This document shows, one piece after another, positions 45,275-57,639 of a DNA stretch of 64,000 nucleotides; position 1 is the stretch's first letter; each line of letters begins with the position of its first letter. Under the pieces are notes generated by a model. The model did no database searches, had not been told where the DNA came from, and worked only from the letters and a program-made list of their open reading frames with translations. The stretch lies in NCBI RefSeq assembly GCF_040954645.1, contig NC_092808.1:14375883-14439882 (forward strand), written 5' to 3'. Origin of the DNA: Diabrotica undecimpunctata (taxonomy: Eukaryota > Arthropoda > Insecta > Coleoptera > Chrysomelidae). The position numbers were made by a program, and so were the translations under genes.

Positions 45275-47220
45275 TAACTCTTCTTCTTCTTCTTCGCGTG
45301 ACTAGGATTACTCCTGTTTGTCTGCTTCTTATTCTGTTTCAGTCGTTGTTGACTGTACATTATCTTTCCACCTTTTTGGCGGCCTTCCAACGGGTCTTCT
45401 GCTATACGGCTTGTTGTTTTTACAGATGTTCGCTAATCTATCTGGTCCCATTCGGTTTACATGTTCGTTCCAGTTTTTTTTCTTGTTTTTATCCACCTGT
45501 TAATATTTTAAATTTTGCATTGTTCGCGTATACTTCTGTTGGTTTGTCTGTCTCTTAATGATATGCCCGCTATTGATCTTAATACTTTCATTTCGATATT
45601 GTTGATTTGTTGTTTCGTCTTTCTTGTATCGGCCCTTGTCTCCGCTGCATATGTTAGGATTGGTCTTACTGTTGTCTTGTATACTTTCATTTTGCTTTCC
45701 GTGGTCAGATATTTGTTTCTCCATATGGTTTCTCGGAGGCAACCACTTACTCTTGCCGCTTTTGATGCTTGCCTTGTGGTCTCTGTTCTTATATCCCTGT
45801 CACTAGTGATCTCTACTCCTAGGTAATTGAATTTAATTACTTGTTCTACAATTTTGCCGTCTATTTCTAGTTTGCATCTACGCGGCTCTTTACTGATCAC
45901 TATACGTTTAGTTTTTTCTACTGATATTCTCATGTTAAGTTTGTTTGCTGTGATATTGAAGGTGTGGAGCTGCCTTTGTAGGTTATCTTCGTTATTAGCA
46001 ATTAGTACTGCATCATCGGCATAGCATAGCATCGTGATTTTATGCGCTCCCATGTGGTATCCGTGTCGTTTTCTTACTTCGTGAATTATTTGATTCATCA
46101 CCATATTAAATAAAAATGGGCTGAGCGAGTCTCCTTGGCGGATTCCTCCTTTTAGTTCTATGCATTCTGTTTCCCCTGTTGGCATTATAACTCTAGTCTT
46201 GTTGTTCTTGTTAATTTCATTAATTGTCCTTATTATCTGATGGTCTATTTGTTCAGCTTGTAATAAATTTAAGATGTCATTTCGCTTCACCCTGTCAAAA
46301 GCACTTTTTAAATCTACAAAGCACATGTATGCTGGTTTTCCATATTCAATAGACTTCTCTATTATTTGTCTGATAATAAAAATTGCGTCTATTGTGCTGC
46401 GGTTCTTCCGGAAGCCTTGTTGTTCATCTGCCATGTTCGCTTTTTCCTCGATTTTATCTTTCGATTTTATCTTTTATGACTGCCGTTACCAATTTTAATG
46501 TACTATTCATCAGACTAATGCCTCTATAATTTTCAGGATTTCTCGAGTCTCCCTTTTTAAGTATCGGTAGCAGGAGACTTTCCTTCCATTCCGCTGGTAC
46601 TACTTCGGTATTTATTATATCGACGAATAATTTTAGGAGCCATTTGCCATTTTTCTTCTCCTTCTCCATATAATTTCGTGAAATGCTCAGTCCATTGTTC
46701 CTCCGTAATGTTATCTATGCGTACAAATTCATTCATTTCTGTTTTTTGTCTCCTTATCATCTTTCACACCTTTTTCTGGGATCCATAGAGGTCGTATTCC
46801 ATATCTTTGAATTTCTCCCAGTGTTCTTTTTTAATGTCATCTATTTCTTGGTTTACTCTATTCCTGATTCTCACGTAGTCTTCTCGTGCCTGCGGTGTCT
46901 TCACTCCTTTGTATGTTAGGAAAGCTTGTTTCTTTTCATTTGTTAGTGCTTTTACCCTTTCGTCGCACCATGGTGTTTTGTATTCCCGTTTATTTCTGTT
47001 AACTTTTCTTTTACCTAAAGCTTCTTCCGCTGCTTGTAGAATATATTTTTAAATAATTTTCCAGGTTTCTTCTATATTCTTTTTAGTCTCTAAGTTATAG
47101 CTGTTTAGCTTTTCTGTTAGTCTGTTTCTATACAAGTTTTGTGTCCCTTCTTCTTCTAAGCTTTCTATGTTTAACGTTTCTTCTACTTTTGTATTCGCTT
47201 GCCTTGTGTGGTGATTGCTT
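45275..47220 (-). mobile_element. 5'-truncated LINE with (GAA)n tail
   Basis: On the minus strand: linker from about 47220 (NLYRNRLTEKLNSYNLE; AAEEALGKRKVN; KTPWCDERVKALTNEKKQAF; WEKFKDMEYDLYGSQKKV), then RT to 45508, then GRPPKRWKDNV and a tail of AAGAAG repeats (45277-45293). No endonuclease remains. Few lesions compared with neighbours, so it is a moderately young copy. Confidence 0.85.
45508..46434 (-). CDS. LINE reverse transcriptase, partial ORF
   Basis: This single open stretch of 308 codons has, in order, QQGFRKNRSTIDAIFIIRQI, AYMCFVDLKSAFDRV (catalytic Asp), IELKGGIRQGDSLSPFLFNM, MLCYADDAVLIANNEDNL (intact ADD box), RISVEKTKRIVIS, KFNYLGVEITSD and the thumb (YKTTVRPILTYAAET). Upstream RT pieces (46760-46454: TEHFTKLYGEG, VPAEWKESLLLPILKKGDSR, NYRGISLMNSTLKLV) are in other frames. 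A shift at the end separates it from the C-terminal GRPPKRW region. The listed start is only the first Met in the open frame, not a native start. Confidence 0.85.
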   Translation of the reverse strand: MADEQQGFRKNRSTIDAIFIIRQIIEKSIEYGKPAYMCFVDLKSAFDRVKRNDILNLLQAEQIDHQIIRTINEINKNNKTRVIMPTGETECIELKGGIRQGDSLSPFLFNMVMNQIIHEVRKRHGYHMGAHKITMLCYADDAVLIANNEDNLQRQLHTFNITANKLNMRISVEKTKRIVISKEPRRCKLEIDGKIVEQVIKFNYLGVEITSDRDIRTETTRQASKAARVSGCLRETIWRNKYLTTESKMKVYKTTVRPILTYAAETRADTRKTKQQINNIEMKVLRSIAGISLRDRQTNRSIREQCKI

Positions 47221-47224
47221 TAAC

Positions 47225-47739
47225 TCATGTAAAATATTGTATGGTATCTAACTAAGGAAAAAAGATGAAGGTGTACAGCCATTCAGCTTTGAAAAATACA
47301 TCTTCTAGGCTAAAAGAATGAAGGTGCTACATACGCAGGCTAAAAGAGCGACAGTCTACCTAGTTCAGATGGCTGACCACAGAGGTCTCTGCTATTAGTG
47401 CTAATTGTTGCCCAGATGTTCTGTAAACGTACATACATGTGTTTATTTACAGCTTTTTGTTATTCTGGCGTAGATTGGTGTTATTTTATTATTAAAGTAC
47501 TGTGCTGTTTAAAATATCTGACAACGAATATTCTGCAGCAATTGAAAACTGTTCAAGGAAAAGAAAAGGTTTTGGTAGCATGAAAAGATGTAATGAAAAA
47601 ATTGAGGTTATATAGCCATGAGTTAGGACCAGACTAAGTGTTTAAGACATGATTGTTTTAAAAACATAACTTTAAGTGAAAGATAATATATTATCTCTAA
47701 GTTCAACCTAGATTCCCAAAGGATTTCCAAAAGACCAAC
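47225..47739. other. spacer between LINEs
   Basis: Nothing recognised. Confidence 0.45.
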
Positions 47740-48590
47740 TTCCTTGGCTCCGTTTTCGTTTTCGAATAGGGTGAAAACTTCTTTTGCATCTCTGGTGGAT
47801 TGTGCAATTGTGTCCACGTCATCCGCAAACGCCAATAGTATTTTTGATCCTTGGGCGGCAAATCCGTTTGTCAATTGTGGTTGAGCTTTCCTTACCACAT
47901 GTTCCAGTGCAAAATTAAATAGCAGGGGGGCGAGAGGATCTCCTTGTCTAAGCCCGGTGTCAATGAGGAATTCCTCCGACATGGTGCTGCTAATTCTGAT
48001 CCGTGCGGAAGCACCAGCTTTCCAGGTACTTCCATTTCTACCATGGTCTCTTAGAATGCTTCTCTGCAAACAGACTCGTAAGCTTGTTTAAAGTCCATGA
48101 AGATTTGGTGTACATCGCGGTTGAATTCTAAGTTTTTTTTCCAACACCTGGCGTAGGACGAATATCTGATCTATGGTCGACCTTCCCGGTCTGAATCCGC
48201 TTTGGTAGTCGCTTATTATTTACTCTGCGTATGAAGTTAGCCTTATAGATAGTATTATGGATATAATTTTGTACGTTGTATTGATTAACGATATTTTTTT
48301 ATAGTTCCGACATATTTGTTTGTCTCCCTTCTTGTGGATAGGTACTATATGGCTTTCATGCCAGTGTTTCGGTATATCTTCTCTTTCCCAGACTTCTCTT
48401 CGGCTTATCTCCTCGTCGTCTGTGAGCAATTGTCCTGCATCGTCTTTTATAAATCTTGGGCTGTTGGTCGTGTTGCCCTTCATTGTTTTTAGGTCCTTAT
48501 GAAACTGTCTAGACTGACCGGTTCTATGTTCCTCCTCCAGTTGCTGTATTCGCACTTCTAGGTACTGTTTTTTTTCTTCTCAAAAGTCCT
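47740..48590 (-). mobile_element. LINE RT fragment, truncated at both ends
   Basis: The minus strand runs from LEEEHRTGQSRQFHKDLKTM (48540) through WEREDIPKHWHESHIVPIHK and KGDKQICRNYKKISLINTTY to the palm TGLRQGDPLAPLLFNFALEH and ILLAFADDVDTIAQSTRDAK (near 47800), then stops matching at about 47740. One or more shifts lie around 48060-48220. Same family as the LINE at 20675-21809, with near-identical stretches across the palm. Confidence 0.85.
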
Positions 48591-48594
48591 TTTT

Positions 48595-50130
48595 AGGGGG
48601 CTGTAATCCCTATAAAAATTTATTAGGTGTGAAAAGTAGGCTATTAACCTTGGTTAGTGATAAAGTTGTATCTAATTAATACTTAAGTACAAGAAACATA
48701 CAATGAAATAAACATATTGATATAATAGTAAGAAAAGAAGCTAATTTTTGACAATGCTTTAAATATTATGAGAATTTACTATTATACCTTGATTTAAAGC
48801 GTACCAATTATGCCAATACTTTACTTATTCCAAAGCGGTCGTAAATTGATGGTATATACTACAGTATACGATTGTAGAAACAAGTAAATCCATGTAATTT
48901 GCTACAAAATAACTTCCCAAACAGATAAAGATTAATTGCAAATCTATTGAATAGATCATTAGTAGCGGAAAACACGGATTAAGGTAATTCAGAATAGACG
49001 TAGCATCCTCAATATCCTCAGGTTACTTTAAAAATTATACTCTATTTAAGAGAATCATGATTGATTGTAATAAAGATTTATAGCGTTATTAATCCGCTTG
49101 ATATCGAAGTGGTTATTATAGCAGGAATCGGTTTACTGTTGCATCGGTTCAAAAGTTCTGCAGATATTAGAAATCCGAGGTTAAAATTCGCATTAAAATG
49201 ATAATCGGATCTCATCTTATTGCGCTATTATAAACATCATCGAATTAAAAATATTGATTATGATAGAAATGCAAGTTTTTGGATTTCGTATTTTCGCATT
49301 CTAATTTCAGTTTCAAATTATTCAAATTATCGACTTTTTATATGAGTGAAGTATCTTCTAGAACACCAAGCCATTATTCAGAATATTTAGGTTTTCAATC
49401 TTTATATTCCAAGTTATCATCTTCCAACTATATTAAAATTTTTGCTCTTAACTCAAAAACTCTTTTCTCAAGACCTTGAAAGCCATATTTTTTCCATGTG
49501 CTAAGAAATATTTACAAATAAAAAACTCATGTTTTCACAAATTTTTCTGAAAATATGACTTTATAACGCTTTTTCCTAATGAAGATTACAACTTTAGTGA
49601 CACTTTTTAAAATACAATCTATTTCGGAAGGTAAAGATTTTGAGGCCGGTGCTTCTCGATGTAAAAAACAGTGTAGTCATTTAGTATTTGACATTAACTT
49701 CTTGCAATTTAACAAGAAGACCAGATCGATATCGTATCGTATTTATAAGTACTTTGCATAAAAGTCTCAAACACCTTCCAGTAGTATTGGTTTCTAGTGG
49801 AGAACAAAATAAAATATCTTCGGTGATGCCATTTTTTCCGTTGTATCTTATGAATGCAACTTATAAATAAACTGGTAACAGTTGAAAATATCTGTAGATT
49901 CATCCATCTGTAGTGCTAAGTACGCACCATTTTCAATATTCTGTTTTCGAAATATCTTCTTATCATACCCAGTTCATTCGCCATTTAATAACATTGTCAA
50001 ATCAAGGGGAAGATCTAATACGCCATCTAAGATTTGGTACAATTGTTTAATAGAGTACAGTCTATCAAGTTATTCATACCTTCTCCATTTACTAAGATGT
50101 CTTCTGTCATCCCAAATTTACCTTCTTGGA
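48595..50130. other. gene-free stretch
   Basis: Short T-rich frames only; no motif recognised. Confidence 0.5.
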
Positions 50131-50149
50131 ATATGGCCTTAATATACAC

Positions 50150-51237
50150 ATTAAACAATATGGAAGTTTTCAACATCCTTCCGACCTACCTTTATTCTTC
50201 TTTCCTTCTATTCTTCCCGTTAGTATTCTTTTGGGTAGTCTCGAGTTTGCTATGATTTGGATATGTCCCAACCATCTGAGTATTTGTGATTTTTGGTATT
50301 TTTCTTCATATTCCATTCCACAGCTTTCCTTCAAGTATTTTGCTGACGAATTTTCTTTCCCACACTTGTTTGGATTTGTTCAACGGCCATGTTTTACTCA
50401 CATATAATGCTATAGGTCTTATCATTGTCTCATATATTCTTATCCTAGCCCTTCTAGATGTATATTTATTTCTTAATAACTTGTTTAACGCAAAGATACA
50501 ACGATTACCATTCATAATTCTCGCATTTATTTCTTCCTTCATTTTTGGTCTCCTGGTTAATGTCGCTTCTATGTATTAAAATCTTTCTACTTTTTGAATT
50601 TATAACTTTTCCTTCTGTGATTATTGTCAGGTATTCTCCTTACATGTATTTTTATTCTATTCCATCTGTTCCATATATTTGGTCTTTTCTTCATTTATGT
50701 ATTTTTTTGTTTCTCGCTTTCGCTTTTCTTTTTTTAGTATTTGTTTTAATTCTTGGTTACTTTTGACTATCAGTAGTATGCCATCAGTGAATGCTAGGCA
50801 TTGGTTTTCGTTTCTGGAGAAGGATACTGAAAAACAGTTATGACAGGCGGTGTTCTTGTCGCAATCCTCTCACTTTAAACTTATTTGTTTTTTTTTCAAT
50901 TATTTTAACTCTATTCTCTGTTTTTCTGAGTGTCACTTTTATCATTCTTACAAATTTTTTAATAATTATCATTTCACGTAGAGCCTTGTACATTTCTTCT
51001 TAATGAGTAGCTTTTGCTTGTATTTAGCATAACAGTTCTGAATCTACACTGATATTCTCCTAAGCCATGATCTATTTTTTGTGATATCTTATCTTTTATG
51101 TATACTGCAAGTATTTTATATGCAACATTTAGTAGCGGTATTGTCCTGTAATCATTGCATAAAATTTGTCGCTTTTTTTTGTGAATTAATCTCAGTGTGG
51201 CTTCTGTCATTATTTTGGTATGTATTCTTGTTCTCAT
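50150..51237 (-). mobile_element. degenerate LINE RT and C-terminal region
   Basis: The minus strand reads LIHKKKRQILCNDYRTIPLL, NVAYKILAVYIKDKISQKI and HGLGEYQCRFR (51237-50974). After a poorly preserved palm come NGNRCIFALNKLLRNKYTSR, RARIRIYETMIRPIALYVSK and RWLGHIQIIANSRLPKR-like pieces down to about 50160. Same family as the nested fragment at 57154-57639. Many stops. Confidence 0.75.
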
Positions 51238-51771
51238 ATTTCTTCAGTTTTTTAGTTGTTTATAGATTAGTATTTACAAACGTAAGATTTTAATCAAAAT
51301 TAATGAATTATTATTAACCTTCCAGTGGTCGCGCGTATGTGGTAGATACACGGGTAATAGATTCAGTATAATATATATTACCTACGCTGCGCTGCGATAG
51401 GGAACTTTTCGCTATTCCTACTCCATTACTAAAGCAACCTTCCAGTGCACAAATAATTTGTCAAGGGATAGTACGTTGCTGAGAATTTTGCATTTGTATT
51501 TTAGATATACGCGCGACTAAGTTTTTATAACATCTGTCTTTTTTGTTATAGTTACATTATTCTTATTGTAATCTTGATAACATATTACTATTTCATGCAT
51601 TTTTTGTGTTGAAAACTCTTTACGTTGATATAAGAGGTCTGTATCTCTCATATACACCCGACCATTTGTGGTAATTAGTTCCATTTTGTTTATATTATTT
51701 TAGAAATAGCGGATAAGAAGAAGATTTTCAATCTCAATGATCCCACTGATATAGAAGCTGTTACAAATTTG

Positions 51772-52327
51772 ATGTTTGCTGAGTCGGATGACGATATACG
51801 TATGGATGATAGCGATACAGACGAAGAGGAGCATGTTTCGAAACGTGATGACGATTCTGAGTCCGAATTGAGTGATGGAAGTAATGCCGAAGACGAAGCT
51901 GAAAGTTCCAACGAAGTTTATATAGGTCATCTAAAGAAAAATGGAAACGTTTTCGACTCATAGATTTTATCAAAAAAAGTAAGCGACCACCTCGCAATAT
52001 ATTACTCCGTCTCTCTGGGGTTAGTGGACCAGCTAAGAATCTCACAGACATCGTTGATATTTGGAAGTGTCTCATAACTGATCCTATGATTGAGAGCATC
52101 GTGAACTTCACAAATAAGTACATAAGTACATAAATTATTTGGCGGGCATTTACCATGGTAATCGAGTTAGCCTTGATGAACTATGGAGAATGGATGATTT
52201 CAAAACAGTGATGAGTTGGAGAAGATTTCTATTTTTAATGAGAGCATTACGTTTTGATGACATAGCTACGAGAGTAGAACGTAAAAGAATGGATCGCTTG
52301 GGCCCAATAAGGAATATTTGTGTCTAA
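51772..52327 (+). pseudogene. piggyBac-like transposase, N-terminal half with lesions
   Basis: ATG at 51772 starts an acidic segment (MFAESDDDIRMDDSDTDEEE). The sequence just above is also open (KKKIFNLNDPTDIEAVTNL) after a possible acceptor at 51704, so a short first exon is conceivable. A shift near 51935 moves to KRFRLIDFIKKSKRPPRN and PMIESIVNFTNKYIS. About 20 expected residues are missing near 52130, and another shift leads to LAGIYHGNRVSLDELWRMDD and MRALRFDDIATRVERKRMDR. It ends at LGPIRNI, where one more shift separates it from the catalytic half. Confidence 0.8.
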
Positions 52328-53366
52328 TTGCCAAAAATGTTACTCGCTTGGAAAAAATGTTACAATTGACGAGAAACTAGAGGCATTTCGTGGAAGATGC
52401 TTCTTTATTAAATACATTCCCAAAAAATCCAATAAATATGGGATCAAAATTTATGCCATGGTTGACACTCGCATCTTTTACACTTATAACATGGAAATTT
52501 ATACAGGGACTCATCCAGATGGCCCATTATCCATAAGTAACAAACCACGATACGTGGTAAAAAGGTTGGCAACACCTATATTTAACACAGGGAGAACACT
52601 GACCACTGACAACTGGTTTTCTGATTTTGATTTGATAAAAGATCTTGATGAGAAAAAAATAGCCTTTGTAGGAACGATGAAAAAAAATAAGGCCCAAATT
52701 ATCAATGAATTTAAAGTTACAAAAAAGCGTGAGCCCAATACCAGTATTTTTGGGTTTCGGAAGGACATGACTCTTGTTTCCTACGTGCCTAAGCGCTATA
52801 AAAACGTAATATTAGTTTCAAGCCTACATGATGACGCAGCAATCGACGCAGAAACAGGTGACCAAAAGAAACCCGAGATTATAACATTCTATAACAAGGC
52901 AAAGGAAGGTGTAGATACAGTAGATAAACTTTGTGCTTCTTACAATGTTGCCAGGAACACCAGAAGATGGCCGATGGTAGTATTTTTTTCCATGTTAAAT
53001 GTAGCCGCGATCAATAGTTATATAATCTATTCCACCAATAATAACGAAAAAATACTTAGAAGAAAATACCTTGGCCAACTTTTAAAGGCTATTGTGAAAG
53101 GACATGTCGAACGAAGAACACAATACTCCCTTCAAAATGAGCTCAAAGAAAAAATTTCAAAAAGAAAAGCAGAATTAGGTATCGAGACAGTAGAGGAGGC
53201 CAGAGCAAGTAAAAGAAGATGCAAGCCTTGTCAAAATGATAAACGTTCAAGGATCACGCGCTTCAGCTGTGAAATTTGTCAGAAATTCATCTGTATGGAA
53301 CATCAAAGCATATTTGCTTTGCATCAAAGACTGCAAAACTGCGATACAATAATATGTGTAATGTGA
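52320..53366 (+). CDS. piggyBac-like transposase, catalytic and C-terminal half (open)
   Basis: An uninterrupted frame of 348 codons without a proper ATG at its beginning; it continues LGPIRN(I)FVSNC from the previous frame. Catalytic residues are kept: NVTIDEKLEAFRGRC (D17), LTTDNWFSDFDL (D97) and EGVDTVDKLCASYNV (D199, D202). The C-terminal Cys-rich zinc finger (CKPCQNDKRSRITRFSCEIC, then MEHQ) is typical of piggyBac transposases and binds the terminal repeats. With only the N-terminal half damaged, inactivation appears fairly recent. Confidence 0.9.
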   Translation: MSNCQKCYSLGKNVTIDEKLEAFRGRCFFIKYIPKKSNKYGIKIYAMVDTRIFYTYNMEIYTGTHPDGPLSISNKPRYVVKRLATPIFNTGRTLTTDNWFSDFDLIKDLDEKKIAFVGTMKKNKAQIINEFKVTKKREPNTSIFGFRKDMTLVSYVPKRYKNVILVSSLHDDAAIDAETGDQKKPEIITFYNKAKEGVDTVDKLCASYNVARNTRRWPMVVFFSMLNVAAINSYIIYSTNNNEKILRRKYLGQLLKAIVKGHVERRTQYSLQNELKEKISKRKAELGIETVEEARASKRRCKPCQNDKRSRITRFSCEICQKFICMEHQSIFALHQRLQNCDTIICVM

Positions 53367-53594
53367 AATATCTAGGAGACATCTGGGATTTATGACACCG
53401 TTATTGTTTTTAATGAAATTCAATAAAAATTTTTAAGAAATACAGTGTATCAATCTTCCACCGAATATATTTTGTATTAATATTACAATATTTCATTACC
53501 TACATCTTAAAATAACTAATTAGCATTTAGCGTATCTAGGAAATACGCGCGACCATTCTTGTTGGTACAAAGGCCGCGACCGCTGGAAGGTTAA

Positions 53595-54860
53595 GTAAGT
53601 TTACTTCAGCTTGTGCTTGTGCTTAAGCAAGCTTTTAATAAAGCTACCTATTCGTTTAATGTGATTGTATTATTTGTGCTCATGTATTAGTAAGCTGTAG
53701 AGATTAGGAATAACTAGGAATGTTATTTCTAGCAGTAGGACAAATGTCAATACAATGACTCTATGATATTTTTTTAGCTTTGTCAACGTAGGTGGTTTAT
53801 TTTTGAAAAATGCATCTCTTTGAGTTTATTAACCTACATCTCGAGAATATGTTCTAAAAATAAGTGGTTAATTATGTGTGATTTGAGTGTTTTTCTATTT
53901 CTTGCATTCTTGCATAATCTGACATGCGGAACTTCCAGAAATAAAAGTGGAATGTGTAATAGGTAGTATTTCTTGTATTAATTGCTTTCTTTGTGCGCCG
54001 TTACATTTTAATATAGATACTGTTTAGTTTTATGGTATTCTACATATATTTGTAAAAATAAATGCCTGTGCTATTAATCTTCATTTTATACCGTTACAAT
54101 TTATTATCGGAACTATTTATGGAATTGGCCGCCACTTAAAACTCAAATATATTATCAACTTGATACGTTTTCTTGAAAAATCTGTTGTATATTTCAAAGA
54201 CCACAAACCGCGCCATAAGAACACATCAAAAAGAATATTAGGACCAAATATATTAAACAAATAATGTGTGGGGATTACTACTAACGAATGTACTATTACG
54301 AATTAATAGTAATTAAATTAACACGAACTATTCGTTCGATAGCCCTGGCGAGATAAATGAACTTTAACTCATAGGTGCAAATAATTATCCAAATTTAAAT
54401 TGTTGCAATAAACAGTCAAAAACAATTTAAAGGTTGAGGTAAAACTAGGTGAAGAACTTACCGTTAATTACCATGATTCGCACTACTTTACGAAACAACG
54501 AACAAAACGAATTCAATATGAATGCATCGATGCTCTAGCGGGTGCGTCTGTTCTTTTTAACTACTAAAACTCTTGTGTCTTTAGTTTTGATTGGTTCATA
54601 CAACCATATTTGAATTTAAACAGAATGAGTAAGATCATGGAAAACTATGAAATAAAAGAACGAACAAAACATGAGAAAAACAACCAAAATAAAGCACAAA
54701 TGATGGTATGGGCACGCACAAAACAAGAAAAAAGCTCAAAAGAGCGTAAATGGTTTACCGTTAGTTAGTTTTACAATCGTTTATATAATCTGAAACGAAT
54801 AAAAATGGTCATTTTCTAATAGATTTCGCAGAAGAAATAAATATTTTCTTTTTCATCAAA
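53595..54860. other. gene-free stretch
   Basis: Nothing recognised. Confidence 0.5.
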
Positions 54861-54866
54861 AAAGTC

Positions 54867-55180
54867 ATGGAAAAATGTATAAAGAACATAAGAATATACA
54901 GAGGACCAGATGCAGACTCAGATCATTATATAGTCAGAATACAAATAAAACTGCTTACAGCAGTTCTTAGAAACCAACAGAAAAAAAAGTATAAAGCAAT
55001 TAAATCTGTTAGACTACTGTCAGAAGAAGAACAAAGTATTGATGAGGAATGTGAAATAAAACTAGATAAACGAAATAATTTAAGACTCAAAATGATTCAA
55101 GAAAAAACACCAGCGATGGAGAAAATACAACCAACAAAGGAAAAGAGCTAAAAGAATCTCGAAAAGAAAATACAATGACG
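54867..55180 (+). mobile_element. LINE endonuclease-end fragment
   Basis: VMEKCIKNIRIYRGPDADSD and HYIVRIQIKLL match the last endonuclease motif (RGADADSDH) of a LINE. A basic linker EKSKRISKRKYNDGKL-like follows up to about 55180. It is separate from the RTE element beginning about 75 bases later, which carries its own endonuclease. Confidence 0.65.
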
Positions 55181-55269
55181 GTAAATTGAAATGCACAAAA
55201 GAAAGTTTTAAAAATAGGGAAATTAGAACCTAATTACTAAAAATTAGGGAAATTAGGAAACTACCACCG

Positions 55270-57110
55270 ACAGGAAACTCAACAGACGAGGAAGCTGAAT
55301 CATTTTACGAGGATCTGACAACAGCAAGGAACCAAGAAAAATCACATTTCGTAATAATCACAGGAGATTTTAATGCAAAAATTGGAACAAAAGAAGAGGG
55401 CGACACGCGCTTTGGGCTGGACAACAGGAACGAAAGGGGTGAGATGTTGTACAACTACTTAAACAACGAAAATTTATTTTGTCTCAACACTTTCTTTAAA
55501 AAATCTAAACAATGTAAATGGACATGGATCAGCCCTGACAAGAAAACTAAGAACGAAATAGACTACATACTCTCCAATAACAAAAACATATGCACCGACG
55601 TGACAGTACTAAACAAATTCTATACCGGGAGTGACCATAGATTGGTTAGAGCGAATATTAAAATACAAACGAGAGTAGAACGAAACAAACTTATTAAATA
55701 AGAACGATACCCAACCACCGATGTCCTGTTTCAAAAACAAACGGAATACCAAAAAGAGCTAAGCACAAGACTAAAATCAATAGAGACACTGAAACAAATG
55801 GATATAAACGGACTAGCCAATAAAATAAAAGTAACTGTAACAACATCGTTTAAGAAATTATGCTCAAACACGAAAACAGCCAAAACATCTAAACTCCAAC
55901 CTAATACAATTAAACTACTCCAAGAAAGACGAAACAGAACAGATCCAACTTTGGACAACTTCAAAAGTTCAAACAAAAACGTGAAGAAAGAAATTAGGAA
56001 CGCTCATAGAAACTATACTAACAATCTAATAAAAGATATAATACAAGATAACTGCAATATGAAAGTACTGAAAGCAAAAAACACAAGCGGCATAACAAAA
56101 ATCATAGAAATAAAAAATGAGAAAAACGGCACCGTCCGAGACAGAAAGGCAATAAGCGAAGCCATTGAAAAATTCTACACTAAATTATACTCGGTAAATA
56201 TACAACCACAACAACGACGTACTGAACGAACAATAAATTAATACCGGCTCAGAAGAAATACCAAACATAACCGACTATGAAATAAGAATGGCCCTAAATC
56301 AACTAAAAACGAATAAATGTCCGGGAGAGGATAAAATTACAGTTGAAATGTTGAAAATTGGTCACAGACAAATGGAACAGGTATTAAATATTTTATTTAA
56401 TAAAGTAATTGATGAAGGAAAGATTCCTCAAAAATGGTACAACTCCAAAGTCATTCTACTATTCAAGAATGGAGACAAAGCAAACATCGAGAATTACCGA
56501 CCAATATCCTTGCTATCACATCTGTTTAAATTACTAACTAAAATCATAACCAACCGCCTAACACATAAGCTCAATTTCTATCAACCTATCGAGCAGGCTG
56601 GATTCAGAAAACATTTTAGTACCATAGACCACTTGCACACTGTAAGAACACTGATAGAAAATGCACCGAGTATAATGTTCCAATTCATATGACGTTCGTC
56701 GATTTCCATAAAGCATTCGATTCCATCGAATTATGGGCAGTACTTGAATCTCTAGAAAATGCACGTATAGATAATTAACATAATTAAAAACATATATGAA
56801 AATGCCACCATGCACATAAAGTTGGACCAAAGCTCAAAAACTAATCCCATAAGACTACAACGGGGAGTAAGACAAGGAGACACTATCTCTTCCAAACTAT
56901 TTACCCTTGCTCTAGAAGATATTTTTAAGAAACTAGAATGTAACAACAAGGGTATCAACGTCGACGAATCATACTTAAACCACTTGAGATTCGCAGATGA
57001 TATAGTTTTAATAGCCGATAATATCCAAGAACTAAATGACATGTTACAACAATTAAATGCAGTTTCAGGAGCGATAGGCTTAAAAATAAACTCCATACAG
57101 TAAAACAAAA
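55270..57110 (+). pseudogene. RTE endonuclease and reverse transcriptase
   Basis: The endonuclease part keeps FVIITGDFNAKIGTKEEGD, WTWISPDKKTKNEIDYIL and FYTGSDHRLVRANI (catalytic SDHR). A TAA at 55699 interrupts the frame, which then continues to 56241. RT has CPGEDKITVEMLKIG, VILLFKNGDKANIENYRPIS, QAGFRKHFSTIDHLHTV, then (after a shift) MTFVDFHKAFDSIE, GVRQGDTISSKLFTLALE and LRFADDIVLIADNIQEL with the ADD box intact. Thus the catalytic motifs survive although the frame does not. Confidence 0.88.
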
Positions 57111-57153
57111 ATACTGAGCCGACACCAGACAAATATAACAATACAAAATCATA

Positions 57154-57639
57154 TATAATTTAGCTCTCCAGGCCTAGGAGGCCCATGACTTGGGCTACTA
57201 TTCTTTTCCATTCTTTTCTGTTTGTTGCTTTATTTTTCCAGTTTGGTATTTTAAGTTTTTCCCCTTTTCCCTCCTATTCCTCCCATTAGCATTCTTTTGG
57301 CAGTCTCGTATTTTCCATCCTTTGGATGTGTCCCAACCATCTCAGTCTTTGTGACTTTATGATCCATACGATATTCGGTTCTCCATACATCTCCTCTAAT
57401 TCCATATTTGGTCTTTTTATCCATATACCATTCCATAATTTACCTCCAAATATTTTCCTGAGGACTTTTCTTTCCCAGACTTGCAGCAAGACTTGCTCGG
57501 ATTTGTTCATTGTCCATGTTTCACTGGCATATAATACAATAGGTCTTATTACTGTCCTATATATTCTTATCTTAGCCCTTCTAGATATGTTTTTGCTTCT
57601 TAATAAATTGTTTAGATCAAAAATACAACGGTTACCGGC
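57154..57639 (-). mobile_element. nested 5'-truncated LINE fragment
   Basis: The minus strand reads NRCIFDLNNLLRSKNISRRA, KIRIYRTVIRPIVLYASETW, VWERKVLRKIFGGKLWNGIW and SQRLRWLGHIQRMENTRLPK, ending near WKNKATNRKEWKRIVAQVMG and a stop. CAAAATCATA flanks it exactly (57144-57153 and 57640-57649), a 10-bp target duplication. It splits the RTE ORF just before VYLGHVIKLGKPNQDAEI. Few lesions. Same family as 50150-51237. Confidence 0.93.

Larger units (their letters stand above)
51318..53590 (+). mobile_element. piggyBac-like element with both ends
   Basis: Both termini start CCTTCCAG(T/C)GGTCGCG (51318 inwards, and 53590 inwards on the minus strand) and are flanked by TTAA (51314-51317; 53591-53594), the diagnostic piggyBac duplication. 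Subterminal copies of GGTCGCGCGTA occur near both ends (51328-51338 and 53538-53554). Length is 2273 bases. The 5' half of the transposase has three lesions and the 3' half is open. Confidence 0.95.

Noticed and set aside
45515..46498. Several overlapping plus-strand frames of 60-103 codons
   Set aside because: Shadows of the minus-strand RT ORF at 45508-46434.
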